64,000 bases of DNA from Tolypocladium sp. Sup5 PDA-1 (taxonomy: Eukaryota > Ascomycota > Sordariomycetes > Hypocreales > Ophiocordycipitaceae). Position 1 is the first letter of the stretch, and every line of letters starts with the position of its first letter. Positions 43,326-56,247 of the stretch are shown here, in pieces. The notes below the pieces were generated by a model, which had not been told where the DNA came from, searched no databases, and saw only the letters and a program-made list of their open reading frames with translations. The stretch is from assembly GCA_000750105.3 (NCBI GenBank), contig JPHH03000001.1:434001-498000 (forward strand), given 5' to 3'. Made by a program: the position numbers and the translations under genes.

Positions 43326-43816
43326 ATGTCGCGAGGGCCAGTCCCCTCCCAGCTCTGCCTGCTGTCGTCATTGCCTGACCGTCCCGCTGGCGAAAAGGTC
43401 CGATTCTTGGGATGGTACGTCCATGGGCGGCTCATACAATGCTTCTACTTGAGCAGCCTTGGGACTTTGGGCTGAGATTCTGCGCAGCGTGCTGACTGCT
43501 CTGCAGTGTCACATCATATTCCACAACGTCGGCTTCGCTGACGGTTGGCCATCTGCATCCGAAGGGAACTAATGTCACGGTGTCGGTCAACGTCGAGCTG
43601 GTGCTTGAAACGCTCCGATCCGAGCTGACGCGTGTCGGCGAATGGGTAAACGTCATTGGATATGTGATGCCCAAGCCGAAGGCTCCCGCTGGCGTCTCTG
43701 GGGATGCGGATGTCCCGTCAGCATACATCCAGGCATTGCTACTCTGGCCAACGGGACCCTTGGATATTCAACGCTACGAGAAGAGCTTCGAGGAAGGACC
43801 AACCCCCCCGGGCTGA
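43326..43816 (+). CDS. TEN1: CST telomere-complex subunit Ten1-like
   Basis: Exons 43326-43414 and 43507-43816 give 132 residues. The junction splits a Cys codon in KVRFLGC/VTSYSTTSASLTV. The protein is a single small beta-barrel (OB-fold) pattern: MSRGPVPSQLCLLSSLPDRP, then VRFLGCV, then VTVSVNVELVLETLRSEL, then GEWVNVIGYVMPKPK. This order matches the fungal Ten1 family (PF12658), which with Stn1 caps chromosome ends and regulates fill-in synthesis. The length is normal for the family. The call comes from recognising the pattern GEWVNVIGYV preceded by a leucine-rich helix; a structural or profile search would settle it. Confidence 0.75.
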
Positions 43817-44393
43817 AGCATCGCCCGTCCAGAAGCGGGCAGCCTTGCGGAACGGGCAATGGCACGATAACACCGCTGGGCAGTCTCAGGGTTGGCTGTA
43901 CCGTCGCACTGGCCGAATGCACGAATGCTATCGACTGCAAGTGGAATCACTAGAAACACCAATGGGGGCATAAACTCTGCCATGGGGAGGTCTGTTCATA
44001 TACCGCAGTCCTCCCATGCCCTGCTCTTTGAGCCGGCGTGCATACCCAAGTGCAGTCACACATGCCCTTGGAGGCAGCGGCCATCCATTGGATTGAAACA
44101 TTGCCACATGGCGGCACGCTGCCGGATCACGGAACTCGGCAGCACGGATTCCCGCGGCTTAGAAGGTGTTGCCTTTCACCGCGAGCAAATATTGGGATTA
44201 CTTTGTATCTGATTCGCCCACATTCCGTTGGCACGACCTTGAGGCCCTCGGCATCTAGCCTTTTCAGGTGACGGACGGGCTGTGTAACACGCCCACGCCA
44301 ACGGTAAAGTACAACTTGGAACATGATGCTTGCAGCAGACTCCGGCCCTTGGGCGAATTATTCCCGGGATCGTGTGTCGGACTCTGCTGGTCG
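43817..44393. other. Convergent intergenic region
   Basis: 0.58 kb between two gene ends. Nothing was recognised. Confidence 0.4.
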
Positions 44394-44890
44394 TCATTGG
44401 ACCCCAGCTCGCCGACGGTCGTCGTGCTGTCGCGGGTTGCCCCCTCTGCCGCTTCCCTCGCTGAACCCGCGAGAAACGGTTATTGGCTGGTGCAGCGGTC
44501 TCTTGAGTGTCTTTGACGGATTCTCCTGGATCTTGGCCGCTACCTGCCTATCCCACAGCTCCTTCGACTTTCGACATATATCGTCAATTTGCTCCTAAGA
44601 AAGCAAAGGGTTTCTGTCAATCGGAAAGTGGACGATCATCTGCAGACATGCTGGAGCTCACATCGGTCAGGCAAGCGCCCGGTGTTGTAATGAGGAACCC
44701 ATCCTCTCCCTGGAGACTCATGGTTATCAGCAAGGGCCAACTCTGCAGATTCAAGGCATGGGATGGGTACCTCGAGGGTGTATGGTCGAACCGTCGCATG
44801 AGGCCCAAGGTGATATTGGAGTTCCTGCGTGATGACCTTCTTGTGGATATCCAGATGGGGTATCCAGTATCGATTCATCGAAGACGACAT
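44394..44890 (-). CDS. Conserved fungal protein of unknown function, 122 residues
   Basis: Three exons, 44890-44771, 44709-44662 (48 nt) and 44594-44394, are all phase 0. The product starts MSSSMNRYWIPHLDIHKKVI and continues TQELQYHLGPHATVRPYTLE. The 48-nt exon 2 encodes GEDGFLITTPGACLTD. Exon 3 begins EQIDDICRKSKELWDRQVAA and ends in a basic, Gly-rich tail. The motif TTPGACLTDEQIDDIC with HLGP-x2-TVRPYT is one I associate with short, uncharacterised proteins of filamentous ascomycetes. No signal peptide or membrane span is present. The function is unknown; its small size and charged ends are compatible with a nuclear or nucleic-acid-associated role, but this is only a guess. No single long open frame reveals this gene. 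Confidence 0.82.
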
Positions 44891-46899
44891 GGCGACAAGC
44901 TTCGGATCTTGGAGAGGGTTGATCCGCAAAGGGAAAAGCGGCGCGATGCGGTTGAGCTCCCTCTACCCAGAAGGAGACGGAAGTGAGCTACCCAGGCTGG
45001 CATTTATGGCAAACGTTGGCGCCAGGGAAGCGTAATGATCTGAAGTTCCACTCCAAGCTCATGCCGTCCTACAGACGAGGACCAAAGGGTAGCGTGCCCG
45101 CAGTCCAATCACAACTCCATGCGACCCAGCTTCACCGCTACCCCGGCCGCGACGATACCCGCCGAGCGTGCCATATTTGGTGATGTGCAGTACCGGCATG
45201 CAAAGAAGGGTCCTGATGTGCGCACACATATTCGCGGGCTCCTCGAGCAAAGAACCCTGTCACGAATAGCGTGATGGGACCCCGGCGAAAGTGAGGCGGA
45301 CAAGTCACGACGGGCGGGCCGATCGTTAGGAGCCCGCCTCACCCTTGTGGTAGACACCAATACAGGCGCAGACGGCAATGAGTTGCAATAGACTTTGAAC
45401 GTTGCCACTGTGGACATTATGCCTTGGTCGAGCGAGGCGTTGATCGACAACTCCAGAGCACAGTCATATCGAGTGATGTTGGACACCACTCAAGGATAAT
45501 CTGGCGCCTGCATACTATCAGAAATCACCCTGAGATGCGGAGATGAGGGGAACCCTATCCGGGTAAATGCGGACTTGCCCGTTTGCTCAATCCATTCGCT
45601 CCTTGCCCGCTTGTGGTCGTCGTGTTCAGTCAGGTTGGGCTCCAAGGCCCAACGCGTGTTCCCTGCTCGCGCAGCTGCCATCCCGGATGGACTGCTTGCT
45701 GCAGCCCGCCGTGATGCACTTAAATAAGCCACTTTGCCTGTATGCTGCGGGAGCGAGTCCTCTATGTATACGCGCCTGTGAACTAATGCAGTGGTTTACA
45801 CGAGTAGCCGATGTCTGTCACCAGATGCTACCTTGCGTGTAAGTCGCGAGCCTCAGCCCACGAAGACTCGGCGCGTCGATCACGGTTGTAGGTGACGCTG
45901 CAAAAAAAAAAAAAAAAAAAAAAAAAGAGGAAGGGGAAAAAAGCACGCATGACGCTTGAATGTGAACTTTACCCGTTACTTGACAACCTTTGCCAGTCTC
46001 AGCCGATTTCAACATGTCGACAGCGCGCCACCTCTGCGGGACGCGAAGCTCATGGTGCGCCTGCGGATCGGGGCTGCGGCTGGGTTGCCCGGCAGGGCTG
46101 CGGACTCACGATGGGGATAACAGAGTTTCCCAATGCATACTCGGCCAATTCTTTCCGCTTCTACCGCCTTGACGCGAACCTCCCTCGCGTCTCTTTTTTA
46201 TAGCCGCCAGATTCCTCGAACCCCTGCTCCTGCTGCCTGCATCATCGTCGCCGCTCACGACTTGGCACCTGTGGACGGATAATCTACGGATCGTCAAATC
46301 TGCCAGGCCTGCATGTGCCTGGATCGCACGTGAACGCCCCCTAACAGGCATTATTCGTGCCCCAATCAGATCCAACCAGTGAGCGGCGCTGCAGCCACAG
46401 GCGAGGAGTGTCAGGGATCAGCGCGACCGCGTCTTCGTCCCCCTCGAATTTGTTGACGCTTCAGCATACCGCATGCCGCAGCCACGGAGCCACGACATTC
46501 CCGCGCCCTTTTCACGATTCGACGACTGCCGGTAACGGCAACTGCGCCCGCTCAGGCGATCATCGCCAGCTCGGAACCGCGCGACGTGCCGCTACAGCCG
46601 TCCCGCGACGTGCCTCGGACGCAGCCCTCGGTGTCGTCATCCCTCCGCCGTCCACCTCGCACCAGCACGGTGCGGCAACGCCCGCGTTTCTGCGAGGGGG
46701 CAACAACGGAGAGCATGATCGGGACTCCTTGACGAACTTTTGGACCCGGGAATACATGCGACTTTCCTCGAGACTCGGCGGACCTACTGCGCGCGACTCG
46801 GACCCTCGGGCGTAGCAGAGCCAGCTCGGGCGCATTGCTTGCAGGGACGCTTGGGATTCAAGGGGACCAGCTTGGGTCCCCGCAGGCGTTTAAGCAGCC
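44891..46899. promoter_or_regulatory. Divergent 2-kb intergenic region before the kinesin gene
   Basis: It separates the 122-residue protein gene and the kinesin gene. It contains a run of 25 A (45902-45926). A 152-codon frame at 46357-46815 lies just upstream of the kinesin start and has no domain; it is more likely 5' leader. No other gene is supported. Confidence 0.45.
45902..45926 (+). repeat. Poly(A) tract, 25 nt
   Basis: An uninterrupted A run on the plus strand followed by GAGG. It could be the tail of an old retroposed sequence or a replication-slippage tract. No target-site duplication was seen. Confidence 0.9.
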
Positions 46900-49800
46900 A
46901 TGGCGCCTGCCGGTGGTGGTAACATCAAGGTGGTGGTGAGGGTGCGGCCGTTCAACGGAAGAGGTATGACCGGTGCTCGCCAGGGCATCCCCTGAGCCTT
47001 GCCCCCGTGGCCATTTGGGGGAACCAGTGGCTCTGACTGACTCTCGACTAGAAATCGATCGCGGGTCAAGATGCATCGTCAACATGAAGGAGAACCAGAC
47101 GGTCATCACACCACCCGACGGGCATGGGAGCAAGGCAGTCAAGGACGGTGGAGCCAAGACGTTCGCGTTCGACCGATCATACTGGTCCTTCAACAAGGAC
47201 GACTCGAGCTATGCCGGCCAATCCAACCTTTTTGACGACTTAGGGAGACCCCTGTTGGATAATGCGTTCCAGGGGTACAACAACTGTATCTTCGCCTACG
47301 GCCAGACCGGCTCTGGAAAGTCATACTCCATGATGGGCTACGGCAAGGAAGTCGGGATTATCCCCAACATCTGCCAGGACATGTTCAATCGAATCGAATC
47401 GATCCAGCACAACGATACCAGCACCAAGTGCACGGTTGAAGTCTCCTACCTGGAAATCTACAATGAGCGCGTTCGCGACCTGCTCAACCCGGCCACCAAA
47501 GGCAACCTCAAGGTCCGAGAGCATCCATCTACAGGCCCCTACGTCGAGGACCTCGCCAAACTGGTTGTCGGGAGCTTCCAGGAAATCGAGCACTTGATGG
47601 ACGAAGGAAACAAGGCTCGAACGGTCGCGGCGACCAACATGAACGAAACCTCCAGTCGAAGTCACGCCGTCTTCACCCTCATGCTCACACAAAAGAAGCA
47701 TGATGCCGAGACGAAGATGGAGATGGAAAAGGTTGCCAAGATCAGTTTGGTAGATTTAGCTGGTTCCGAGAGAGCAACATCCACCGGAGCGACCGGAGCC
47801 AGACTAAAGGAGGGCGCTGAGATCAACCGGTCTCTTTCGACGCTCGGTCGTGTTATTGCAGCATTGGCCGACTTATCTACCACGAAGAAGAAAAAGGGCA
47901 CCAGCCAGGTACCATACCGAGACAGTGTCCTGACATGGCTGCTCAAGGACTCTCTTGGTGGCAACAGCATGACGGCCATGATAGCGGCCATCAGTCCTGC
48001 CGACATCAACTACGATGAAACACTCAGTACCCTACGATACGCCGACTCTGCGAAGCGCATCAAGAACCACGCTGTCATCAACGAGGACGCAAATGCTCGC
48101 ATGATCAGAGAATTGAAGGAGGAACTCGCGCTCCTGAGAAGCAAGCTCGGAGGTGGCGTCGTGGGTGGCACAGCCGGCGCCCCGGTTCCTGCGGATGAAG
48201 TTTACGCTGATGGCACACCTCTGGAAAAGCAAATGGTCAGCATCACCAACGCCGACGGAACAGTTAAGAAGGTCTCCAAGGCCGACATCGCCGAGCAACT
48301 GAGCCAGAGCGAAAAGCTGCTCACTGATCTGAACCAAACTTGGGAGCAGAAGCTGCAAAAGACCGAGGAGATTCACAAGGAGCGTGAAGCAGCTTTGGAG
48401 GAACTCGGCATCAGCATCGAAAAGGGGTTCGTGGGGCTTCACACGCCCAAGAAGATGCCCCATCTGGTCAACCTGTCGGATGACCCGCTCCTTGCTGAGT
48501 GCCTGGTTTACAACCTCAAGCCTGGAACGACTACCGTGGGAAACGTCGACACCAATGCCGATCATCAAGCCAACATCCGCCTCAACGGAACGAGAATTCT
48601 GCACGACCACTGCACTTTCGAAAATGCAGCCGACGGAACGGTGACTGTGATTCCCAGCGAGGGTGCGTCGGTGATGGTGAACGGCAAGCGAATTACGGAA
48701 CCGAAAAAGCTCCATTCGGGCTACCGAGTGATTCTGGGAGACTTTCACATCTTCAGATTCAACCATCCCATGGAAGCGCGAGCAGAAAGAGCCGAAGTGG
48801 GACAGAGCTTGCTGCGGCAGTCAATAACAGCCAGCCAGCTGCAAGCCTTGGATCGAACATCTCCTAGCCCCTCGCCCCGACCAGGTCACGAGCGGTCAAT
48901 CAGCAAAGCCTCGGACGCTGGCGACTCTCGACCTGAATCGCCGGCCTCCTTCCTCCGAAACGGCCGAGACTCTGACTGGTCCCTGGCTCGGCGAGAGGCT
49001 GCTGGCGCAATCCTCGGATCCGACCAGAACTTTGGCAGTCTAACGGACGAGGAACTAAATGCATTGTTTGAAGAGGTCCAGAGGGCTCGTGCCGAACGTG
49101 TCAATGGCCGGGAGGATGGAGACGACTCGGAATCGGTCACGTCCTACCAGCTCCGCGAAAAGTACATGTCGACTGGGACAATCGACAACTTCTCACTCGA
49201 CACCGCCCTCACCATGCCGTCGACGCCAAAGCAAGGCGAGGCCGAGGACAGGCTGAAGGAAGCTCGAGAAGAAATGCAGAACCAGCTCGAGAGGCAAAAG
49301 GAGGAGTTCCAAGAACAGCTCAAGAGCGCCGAAGCTGCCAATGTCGAAGTGGAGGAGATCAGGAAGGAAAAGGCCAAGATGGAGACTGCGCTCAAGGAGC
49401 TCAAGGAGGACATGCAGAAACAACTCGTCATCCAACGCAAGCAGTTTGAAGAAAAGATTGAGAAGATGGATCCCTTGAAGCGACCAAGGCCAAACCCGAA
49501 GCTCTCCGAAGAGGAGATGGGACGCGCCAGGGCCACCATCAAAGTGTGGCGGAGCCGCCATTTCGTCAAGATGGCCGAATCGGTCCTCCAAAATGCCGCC
49601 ATCTTAAAGGAGGCGCAGATCATGAGCAACGAACTTAACGAAAGCGTTGTGTTTCAGTTTACCGTTGTCGACGTCGGACATGCGCTTTGCTCCTCGTACG
49701 ACATGGTACTCAACGGCTTGACTGGCGAAGGAGAGGACGTTGCATTGGAGGAGGCCCAAAAGCCCTGCATTGGAATCCGCGTCATCGACTACAAGAACAG

Positions 49801-52150
49801 CGTGGTCCACCTATGGAGTCTCGACAAGCTGCACGACCGAGTGCGACAGATGCGGCAGATGCACCAATATCTCGATCAGCCAGAGTACGCCCAGCACTTG
49901 AGCCTCGACAACCCGTTTGTCGAAACGTGCATGCCGTCATACACACTGGTTGGTGAGGCCGATGTCCCCCTGAAGGCCGTCTTCGAGAGTCGGGTCCAAG
50001 ACTTTTCACTCGACGTTCTCTCACCATACACGTCGCACGCCATCGGCATTGTCAAGCTGTCTCTCGAGCCATCACATGCGAGAGCGCCAACGAACACGCT
50101 CAAGTTCAATGTTGTCATGCACGAGCTCATTGGCTTTGCGGAGCGGGAAGGGACAGAAGTGCACGCGCAGCTCTTCATCCCAGGGGTCTCGGAAGAGGAC
50201 GGAGTCACGACAACCCAGATGATCGACGAGTTTGACGAAGGACCCATTCGGTTTGAGAGCGTGCACAACATGAGCGTGCCGCTGTTTGCGGCCCAAGATG
50301 TGACGCTCAGGGTCGCCATCTTTGCCCACGTCTCGACAATGCACTTGGATAAGCTCCTCAGCTGGGACGACATGAGAGATGCAGGCCCGATGCAAGATGT
50401 CGCAAAGGGGTCGCGGATCAACGAATCGCAGTTCTTTACCCAGGAGAAGCACGACCTGCTGTCCCGTGTGCAAATCATGGAGCTCAACGAGAATGGCGAG
50501 TATCAGCCGGTCGACGTCACGCAAACCAGTGAGCTGGACACGGGCACCTTTCAACTACACCAAGGCCTGCAACGACGAATTGGAATCAACATTTCGCACA
50601 GCTCGGGGGATGCGCTGCCTTGGGGCGATGTTACAGCAGTGCGGGCCGGCAAGGTTCGACTCGTGGATTCTGCGGGTAAGACGCCTGACATGGGCGCCAA
50701 CGAACCTGACGTGACTCTGAAATTGTCCTCAAACCCAGTCTTTCGTGAGAATCCGAATGGCACGAGGAGCATCACGATATATGCTCAATGGGATTCAAGT
50801 TTGCACAACTCGCTGCTCCTCGACAGGGTTACCGCGGACAAGTACAGGGTGCAGATGACAATTTTCTGGGAGATCAGCTCTGAGAAGCTGGCAGAGCCTA
50901 TGAAGTTTGCTCAGAAGGTGTGCGTTCAGATACTATCGAGGACCTTTGTGCGCCAAACATCCATGTTCTCGTCCCTATTCCAAAACGTCAGGTTTGTCCG
51001 GTCATCGACGGGCATCTTTACTCTGACGATGAGACCCGCTCCGATCAAGAGAGTCGGCGACCTGTGGCGGATGAATAGCCAGCACGACTACGTCAAGGGC
51101 GAGGAGAACCTGACGAGCTGGACTCCTCGCGGGGTCTCTCTGGTGGGTGACTTCATCTTGGCCCGCAAGAAGCGCAGACGCATAGCCGAGATTGGCGTGA
51201 TGCAGGCTACTTTAAACAAGCTGGGCATCGATAGCACGGTGGTGCATCTGAAGCAAGAGGAAACCGAGCCTGAGGCGTTGCCTGAAGTGCGCCCCATCAT
51301 CCCGGATGATGATGATGACCTTTTGAACGACACCCCCGACACATCCCAAGCGCCTTCCTACGATGACGAGGATGACACCGAAGAACAGCAAGAGGAGACT
51401 ACCATAAAGGTGGACGAGAATGACACTCTCACGGAGAAGCCAGAATACAACGAGCACGAGACGGAATTGCTGGAGAGGTGCCTCCGGCTTTGGACCAAGT
51501 ACCCCGACCCATTATCCAGCATCCTGAGCCCAACAAACACAGCGCCTCCAACGAACGGGATCGCAGCGGAATCTCCTCTTCCGCCTAGCCTCATCACGAC
51601 AATCGTCCGAGTGCCAAAGAACCCCAAGGTGCTCAAGGGCGGGTATTTACTTGTGCCAAACAGCGACTCCACGCGATGGGTGAAGCGTTTCGTGGAACTC
51701 CGAAGGCCATATCTCCACATCCACTCGGCATCGGATGGCGATGAGGTGGCCCTCGTGAGCCTGAGGAACTCGCGCGTCGACAGCCAACCTGGCGTCCTCG
51801 GTCTCCTCCACGGATCAGACGATTACGATGCGCCGCCAGGCCAGAATGGGACGCCTGACTTCACCCCCGGGCACCGCCGCACGTCTTCGGGCAGGGTCAT
51901 CTCGACCATCTGGACCGGCACCGGCGGCGGCGGCTCGTCCTCCAACAGACAGGGCCTGCAGCGCCTCAGCGAACGCATGCAGTCGGCAGTGTTTGCCATC
52001 TACGGGACGGACAACACCTGGCTGTTCGCGGCCCGCAGCGAGCGCGACAAGATGGACTGGATATTCCGCATCGACCAGACGTACCTGTCCAGCAGCGAGA
52101 GCACGCCCAACAGCGGCATCATGAGTCCGCACAGCGGAAGCCAGTACTAG
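46900..52150 (+). CDS. uncA: Kinesin-3 motor (Unc104/KIF1A type)
   Basis: Exon 1 (46900-46963) encodes MAPAGGGNIKVVVRVRPFNG. After an 88-nt intron, exon 2 (47052-52150) completes 1720 residues. The motor domain (about 5-365) has the P-loop GQTGSGKS, switch I NETSSRSHAVF and switch II DLAGSERA. An FHA domain lies at about 490-590, coiled coils at about 755-830, and the kinesin-3 central domains follow. A C-terminal PH domain lies at about 1540-1700 (KGGYLLVPNSDSTRWVKRFV) for phosphoinositide cargo binding. An acidic DDDDD-rich stretch lies near 1420-1460. In filamentous fungi Unc104 moves vesicles and early endosomes toward microtubule plus ends and is needed for hyphal growth. The first exon is short but phase-correct and supplies the first motor strand, which supports this start. 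Confidence 0.95.
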
Positions 52151-55100
52151 TATACCAGGGGAGGATGAATGGAAAAAAAAAACCGAGTCACGACGTCAAC
52201 GTACTCTCATTATTTCTCTTCTTTTCATTTTCCTGTGCAAGGGCCTGTGCGCCTTTGTACGTTTGTTTATTCCCCCCCTTTTTTTTTTTCATTTGTGCAC
52301 CGGCGGCTTAGACGACTTAGATTATACCCCTGAGGAGAGCGAACGCGGAGGAGGGCAAGGGATGTATAGGGAACCATATACTGCGGAGGACGACAACAAC
52401 CCGCGCGACCTGGGGACAAGAGCCCAGTGTGTGGCGGGACTCTGTTTGGATATCGATTAGAAGGGGGAAACTTGGACTTATCATTCGAGATGTATACTCG
52501 GAGGTGTAGGATACCTGTCAGTGTCAAGAGGATTGGAAGCGGTCCCCGTTGGTTACGATTCTCAGATGGGGAATGGATATGAGTTGATGTGCGACTTTCG
52601 ATGCCGATGCTGGTGACGTGATGCTTCAAATACGCGTTGTACGACGGGGCCATGTTATTAGTTGTTGGATATAGCCTGTCAGAAGCACTGTGTACAAGAC
52701 TTGTCTGTCCTTGCTAGGCCGGATCAAAGAGTAGCCAAACTAGCACTGAGCCCATGCTTGATATCAACCCCGTGAAATTTCACGTACCTAGTCCGTATGG
52801 GTTGTCAAATTCGGTGAATACATCATCTTTCGAGGCAGTACAAGACCCGCTGAAGACATGTTCTTGGCCACAAGGAGCACTGCTAATTTCAATGCTCCAT
52901 CAGCAATTATATCTGGTGCAAAGTCACGACGGCAACAGGCCTGGAAGAGGCACAACCTCCGGTATGTCGGTCCGACGGGAGGACATCGTCCATTCACTAT
53001 CCCACTGCTCGCATTCCGCAGGCTCTTGGCTCACAAGGGTTGCACCACGAATGGACCGAGAGATGGATCACAAGATGTGTCAATCCATGGAGGCACGCTA
53101 GAACCCGCTAGGCCTACCAGAAACCCGCGACGACGTGTTTGAGAGTCGTATGGAGTATGGACGAGGCAGCTTACAGCGAATGGGCAGCCATGACATCCTT
53201 GGCGGCGATACCGACCCTTAGAACCGAACAGCTGGGGAAAAAGGGGCAGCGAGCAAGCAATGCGCGCTATTGACGGCACTCGAGGTCTCGCTCCAGCTTT
53301 GCTCGCACCCGTCGCAAAACTTTGTCGGCTCTATCTTGCCGCTTGTGGTCGAAATAAACCCCGTCCATGGGGCTTCCTCTAGGGCTAGTAATAAAACGGC
53401 CCGCCTAGCCAGCCGGGAAGCCCATGATTGGGCAGGTTTGCCAGCTCAGCACCGGAGCCGGCCCTGGTAGCTCGGTTGCCGCGCTACAGAAAACCCTGGG
53501 GACAAGTGTGTCTGTGTCCGTTGGTTCTGCGCAGAACGCACCTGGCGATGATGGATCTTGCAGGGGACTCGGATCTATCTGTGTTCGGAGATGGCACACC
53601 GTGTTGGCTGTTGGTTCTGGCGATGGAACAAAGACCAACAGAAAAACGGGTTCGGACAAGTGCCGAAACGGTAGGGGGCAACGATTCGCTCTGTTCTAGA
53701 GAAAAGCTGGGGTTGGTGCTCGTGCATGTTAGCAGGGTTTTGAAAGAGCTTCTCCCTGCTCGGATGATGCATGTGCAAGACGGCATATAGTCCCTCCTGT
53801 TCGGTTGGAGTCGGAAAAGGCAGGGCGACGGAATGGCTTCGCGAGTCTTTGCAGGATCGGCCGCTGTTGCATGTGCATGCATCATCTTGTAGTACTCGGC
53901 TCCACGATTGATTCCACTTTGACCACTTGAAAACGGCCTCTTGTACGAAGTAGCGATCCCATGGGGCATGGGACACGCGTGCTGCCGTGCTGCCGTCCCG
54001 CTGGTAATTTGAGAAGCTTGTCATAGCTTTCCGTCCGTTGACCCAACCCACTGGGTCGCAGGGGGATCCTGGGCAACAACGGGAGCCTGCGGGATCAGCG
54101 CCAGCTGGAAAGCCGATGGCTGGACTGGTACCAAACCGTCGGGACCAGCAGACAAGACATGACCACTGCAGTCAGCCGGCACCGACGGAACACCCAGTCT
54201 CGTGCGGAATTGGACGACCTGCGGCCAGCATGCTGCAGACAATGCAGCAGCACCAACCTCTGACGTGGAGCGCAGAAAATGACGAGTCACTCAGACGGGG
54301 ACAGCGTTAAGCGAGCTGCTGCTCGTTTGAGCCTTGGCCTTTTCTTTTTCTCCCCCCTCCAATGTGCTGGCATATTAACGGAGCCAAAAAGCAACGTCGA
54401 GTGGAGGCAGAGCGACGCTCAGCGGCATGAGGATTGTTCCGATGACGAGTTCAAGCTTCATGCTCCGGTATCGACTTCAGCAGCATTCGGCTGTGCAAGG
54501 CTAGCAGGGTCCTTTGGAAACTTGGCTTTCCCGGGAATTCGGTACCAGGAATTCGATACCAGGCATTCGGGGACCTCGGGACCTGCTGCCTGATTTTTAT
54601 TGTGAGACAGGTTACAGCGGCATCTGCGAGTGCAGTGGCAGCCACATGGACGGACAGTTCATCGGTCCTTTGTGGTGCGCGGCATTGCATCTCCGTGGAT
54701 GAGGCCTGACACAACATCAGCCACGCCCGTCATCAGGAGTTAGCGTCAAGCTGTTAGAGCACAGCACTCTTTGTGAACTGCGGTCCAGCCAAGTATCCGT
54801 GGCGTTTAATCTCCGGAGCGGTTTGCCGTCGTACACTGCATGGCGTTGGTGGTTTCGGGGAGGGTTGCCATGCATGGTCGAGCCCTTGGAGACCTTGTTG
54901 GTGAAGCAGCGGAGGCGCGTGTCTGCTTCTGCATCGTTGGAGCTAGGGACTCCCCTCCCTCCAACTTGCCCGGCTGCCACACAGCATCAGCCTCAAATCA
55001 CAAACGATCCTCGGGCAGGGAAAAAGAAAACACCCCGCGGAACCACACAGGTTCTCAGGCAGCCGCCATTGCAGGATGCTGCATCAACTACAGGGAAACC

Positions 55101-56247
55101 ACCCCTTTTGGCGCTTGACATACCGTAGCACAGTGCCAGACACCCAGCCGTCTCTCGTCAAGCATGACACCGGCGCGGGCGGGTAGCCGGGTCAGGCTGA
55201 ACCCGACCCAGAGAGCCGGGAATCCCGCAGCTTTGGTTTGGGGCCTGCTGTCTTGTGGCGCCCCGTGAGCGGCCCAAAATCGCCCAAGACCCTGTCTCGG
55301 GCACCCCCCCCCTGAACGACGCCCCGCCGCCCGCCGCTCTTGGGGAGATTGAACCAGCTTGCCGGGACCAGCCTGAGGTCATGGCGACGGCGACGAAGAG
55401 GGGCGGGGGCCGAGGCGGAAGAAATATCTAGCAACAGTGGGGAGGGATGGGAATTCTCGTGACTCGGGCAGGGCAAAAAGCGATGCCGTCGAAACTTGTA
55501 CTTACTTGTGCTTCTTCAGACTGAAGCTTGGTGCTCGCCGCCTGTGCTCTGCCGTTGCGCCGCGACGTTTCTCTGCGGTGTGAGCTGTCGTGAACCACAA
55601 GACCCGAGGTGGAGCGAGTGGATCGGTGGTGCGAGACGGTCTGAAGGTGTTTGTGTGGGCACTCACGCCCGCCCGCACGCACGGGAACGAAGAAGCGCCG
55701 CCGTCTTGGTCCTGGGCTGGAGCCTTTCGGGTCGCCTCCTTGCCCGTGCTTGTCTGACACGCACCCGACCCAGCGGGCTGGCACGATCAGAGCGAGGGCC
55801 GACTGTCGGAATCAGCAGAGTGCGGGCTTGCGCATGGGCCAGGGCCACACCTGTGCACTGTTGCCGTCATCCGCGAACACGGCCAAGAGCATTCCCAAAC
55901 GCGTACGGACTACAAAAGTTGCCCTTCTTCGCGACGAGGCGCTGGCTTATATTGGGGCTCTTCTGCAGACCACCCTCGTTAGCCCGGAAGTGTACTGTCC
56001 ATCGCGCGGGACTTGCCTGCTCATCTGTCGACCTCCCTTGTACAAAACACACTTGTTCCTCTTTTTTTCATACCCGCTCGAGCTTTCGTTTCCCCCTCGG
56101 TTGTCACGCAGTCGACCAGCCGCGAATGGTCGTTGGATATCGCGACGGCTGTCTATATCCGAGGAGGATCTCTTCTCGACGGATGGACTTGGCCGCAAAG
56201 TCTCTGGCCGCATATCGCAACCTCCAAGCTTGCAGGTGACAGCGGTT
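52151..56247. other. Four-kilobase gene-free stretch
   Basis: No gene is supported on either strand. Open frames such as 55496-56239 (247 codons) are rich in R, C, S and P and overlap other frames. It contains a 14-bp tandem repeat at 54534-54575, one dispersed decamer at 55904-55913 and pyrimidine-rich patches in the last 250 bp before the methyltransferase ATG, as usual for fungal promoters. Confidence 0.45.
54534..54575 (+). repeat. 14-bp tandem repeat, about three units
   Basis: GGAATTCGGTACCA, GGAATTCGATACCA and GGCATTCGGGGACC follow one another without spacing. Confidence 0.75.

Noticed and set aside
46357..46815. 152-codon frame upstream of the kinesin gene
   Set aside because: Low-complexity R/S/T composition and no domain. 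Probably 5' leader or promoter.
55496..56239. 247-codon frame just upstream of the LaeA-like gene
   Set aside because: Cys/Arg/Ser-rich with no domain and overlapped by other frames. The region looks like a promoter and leader.
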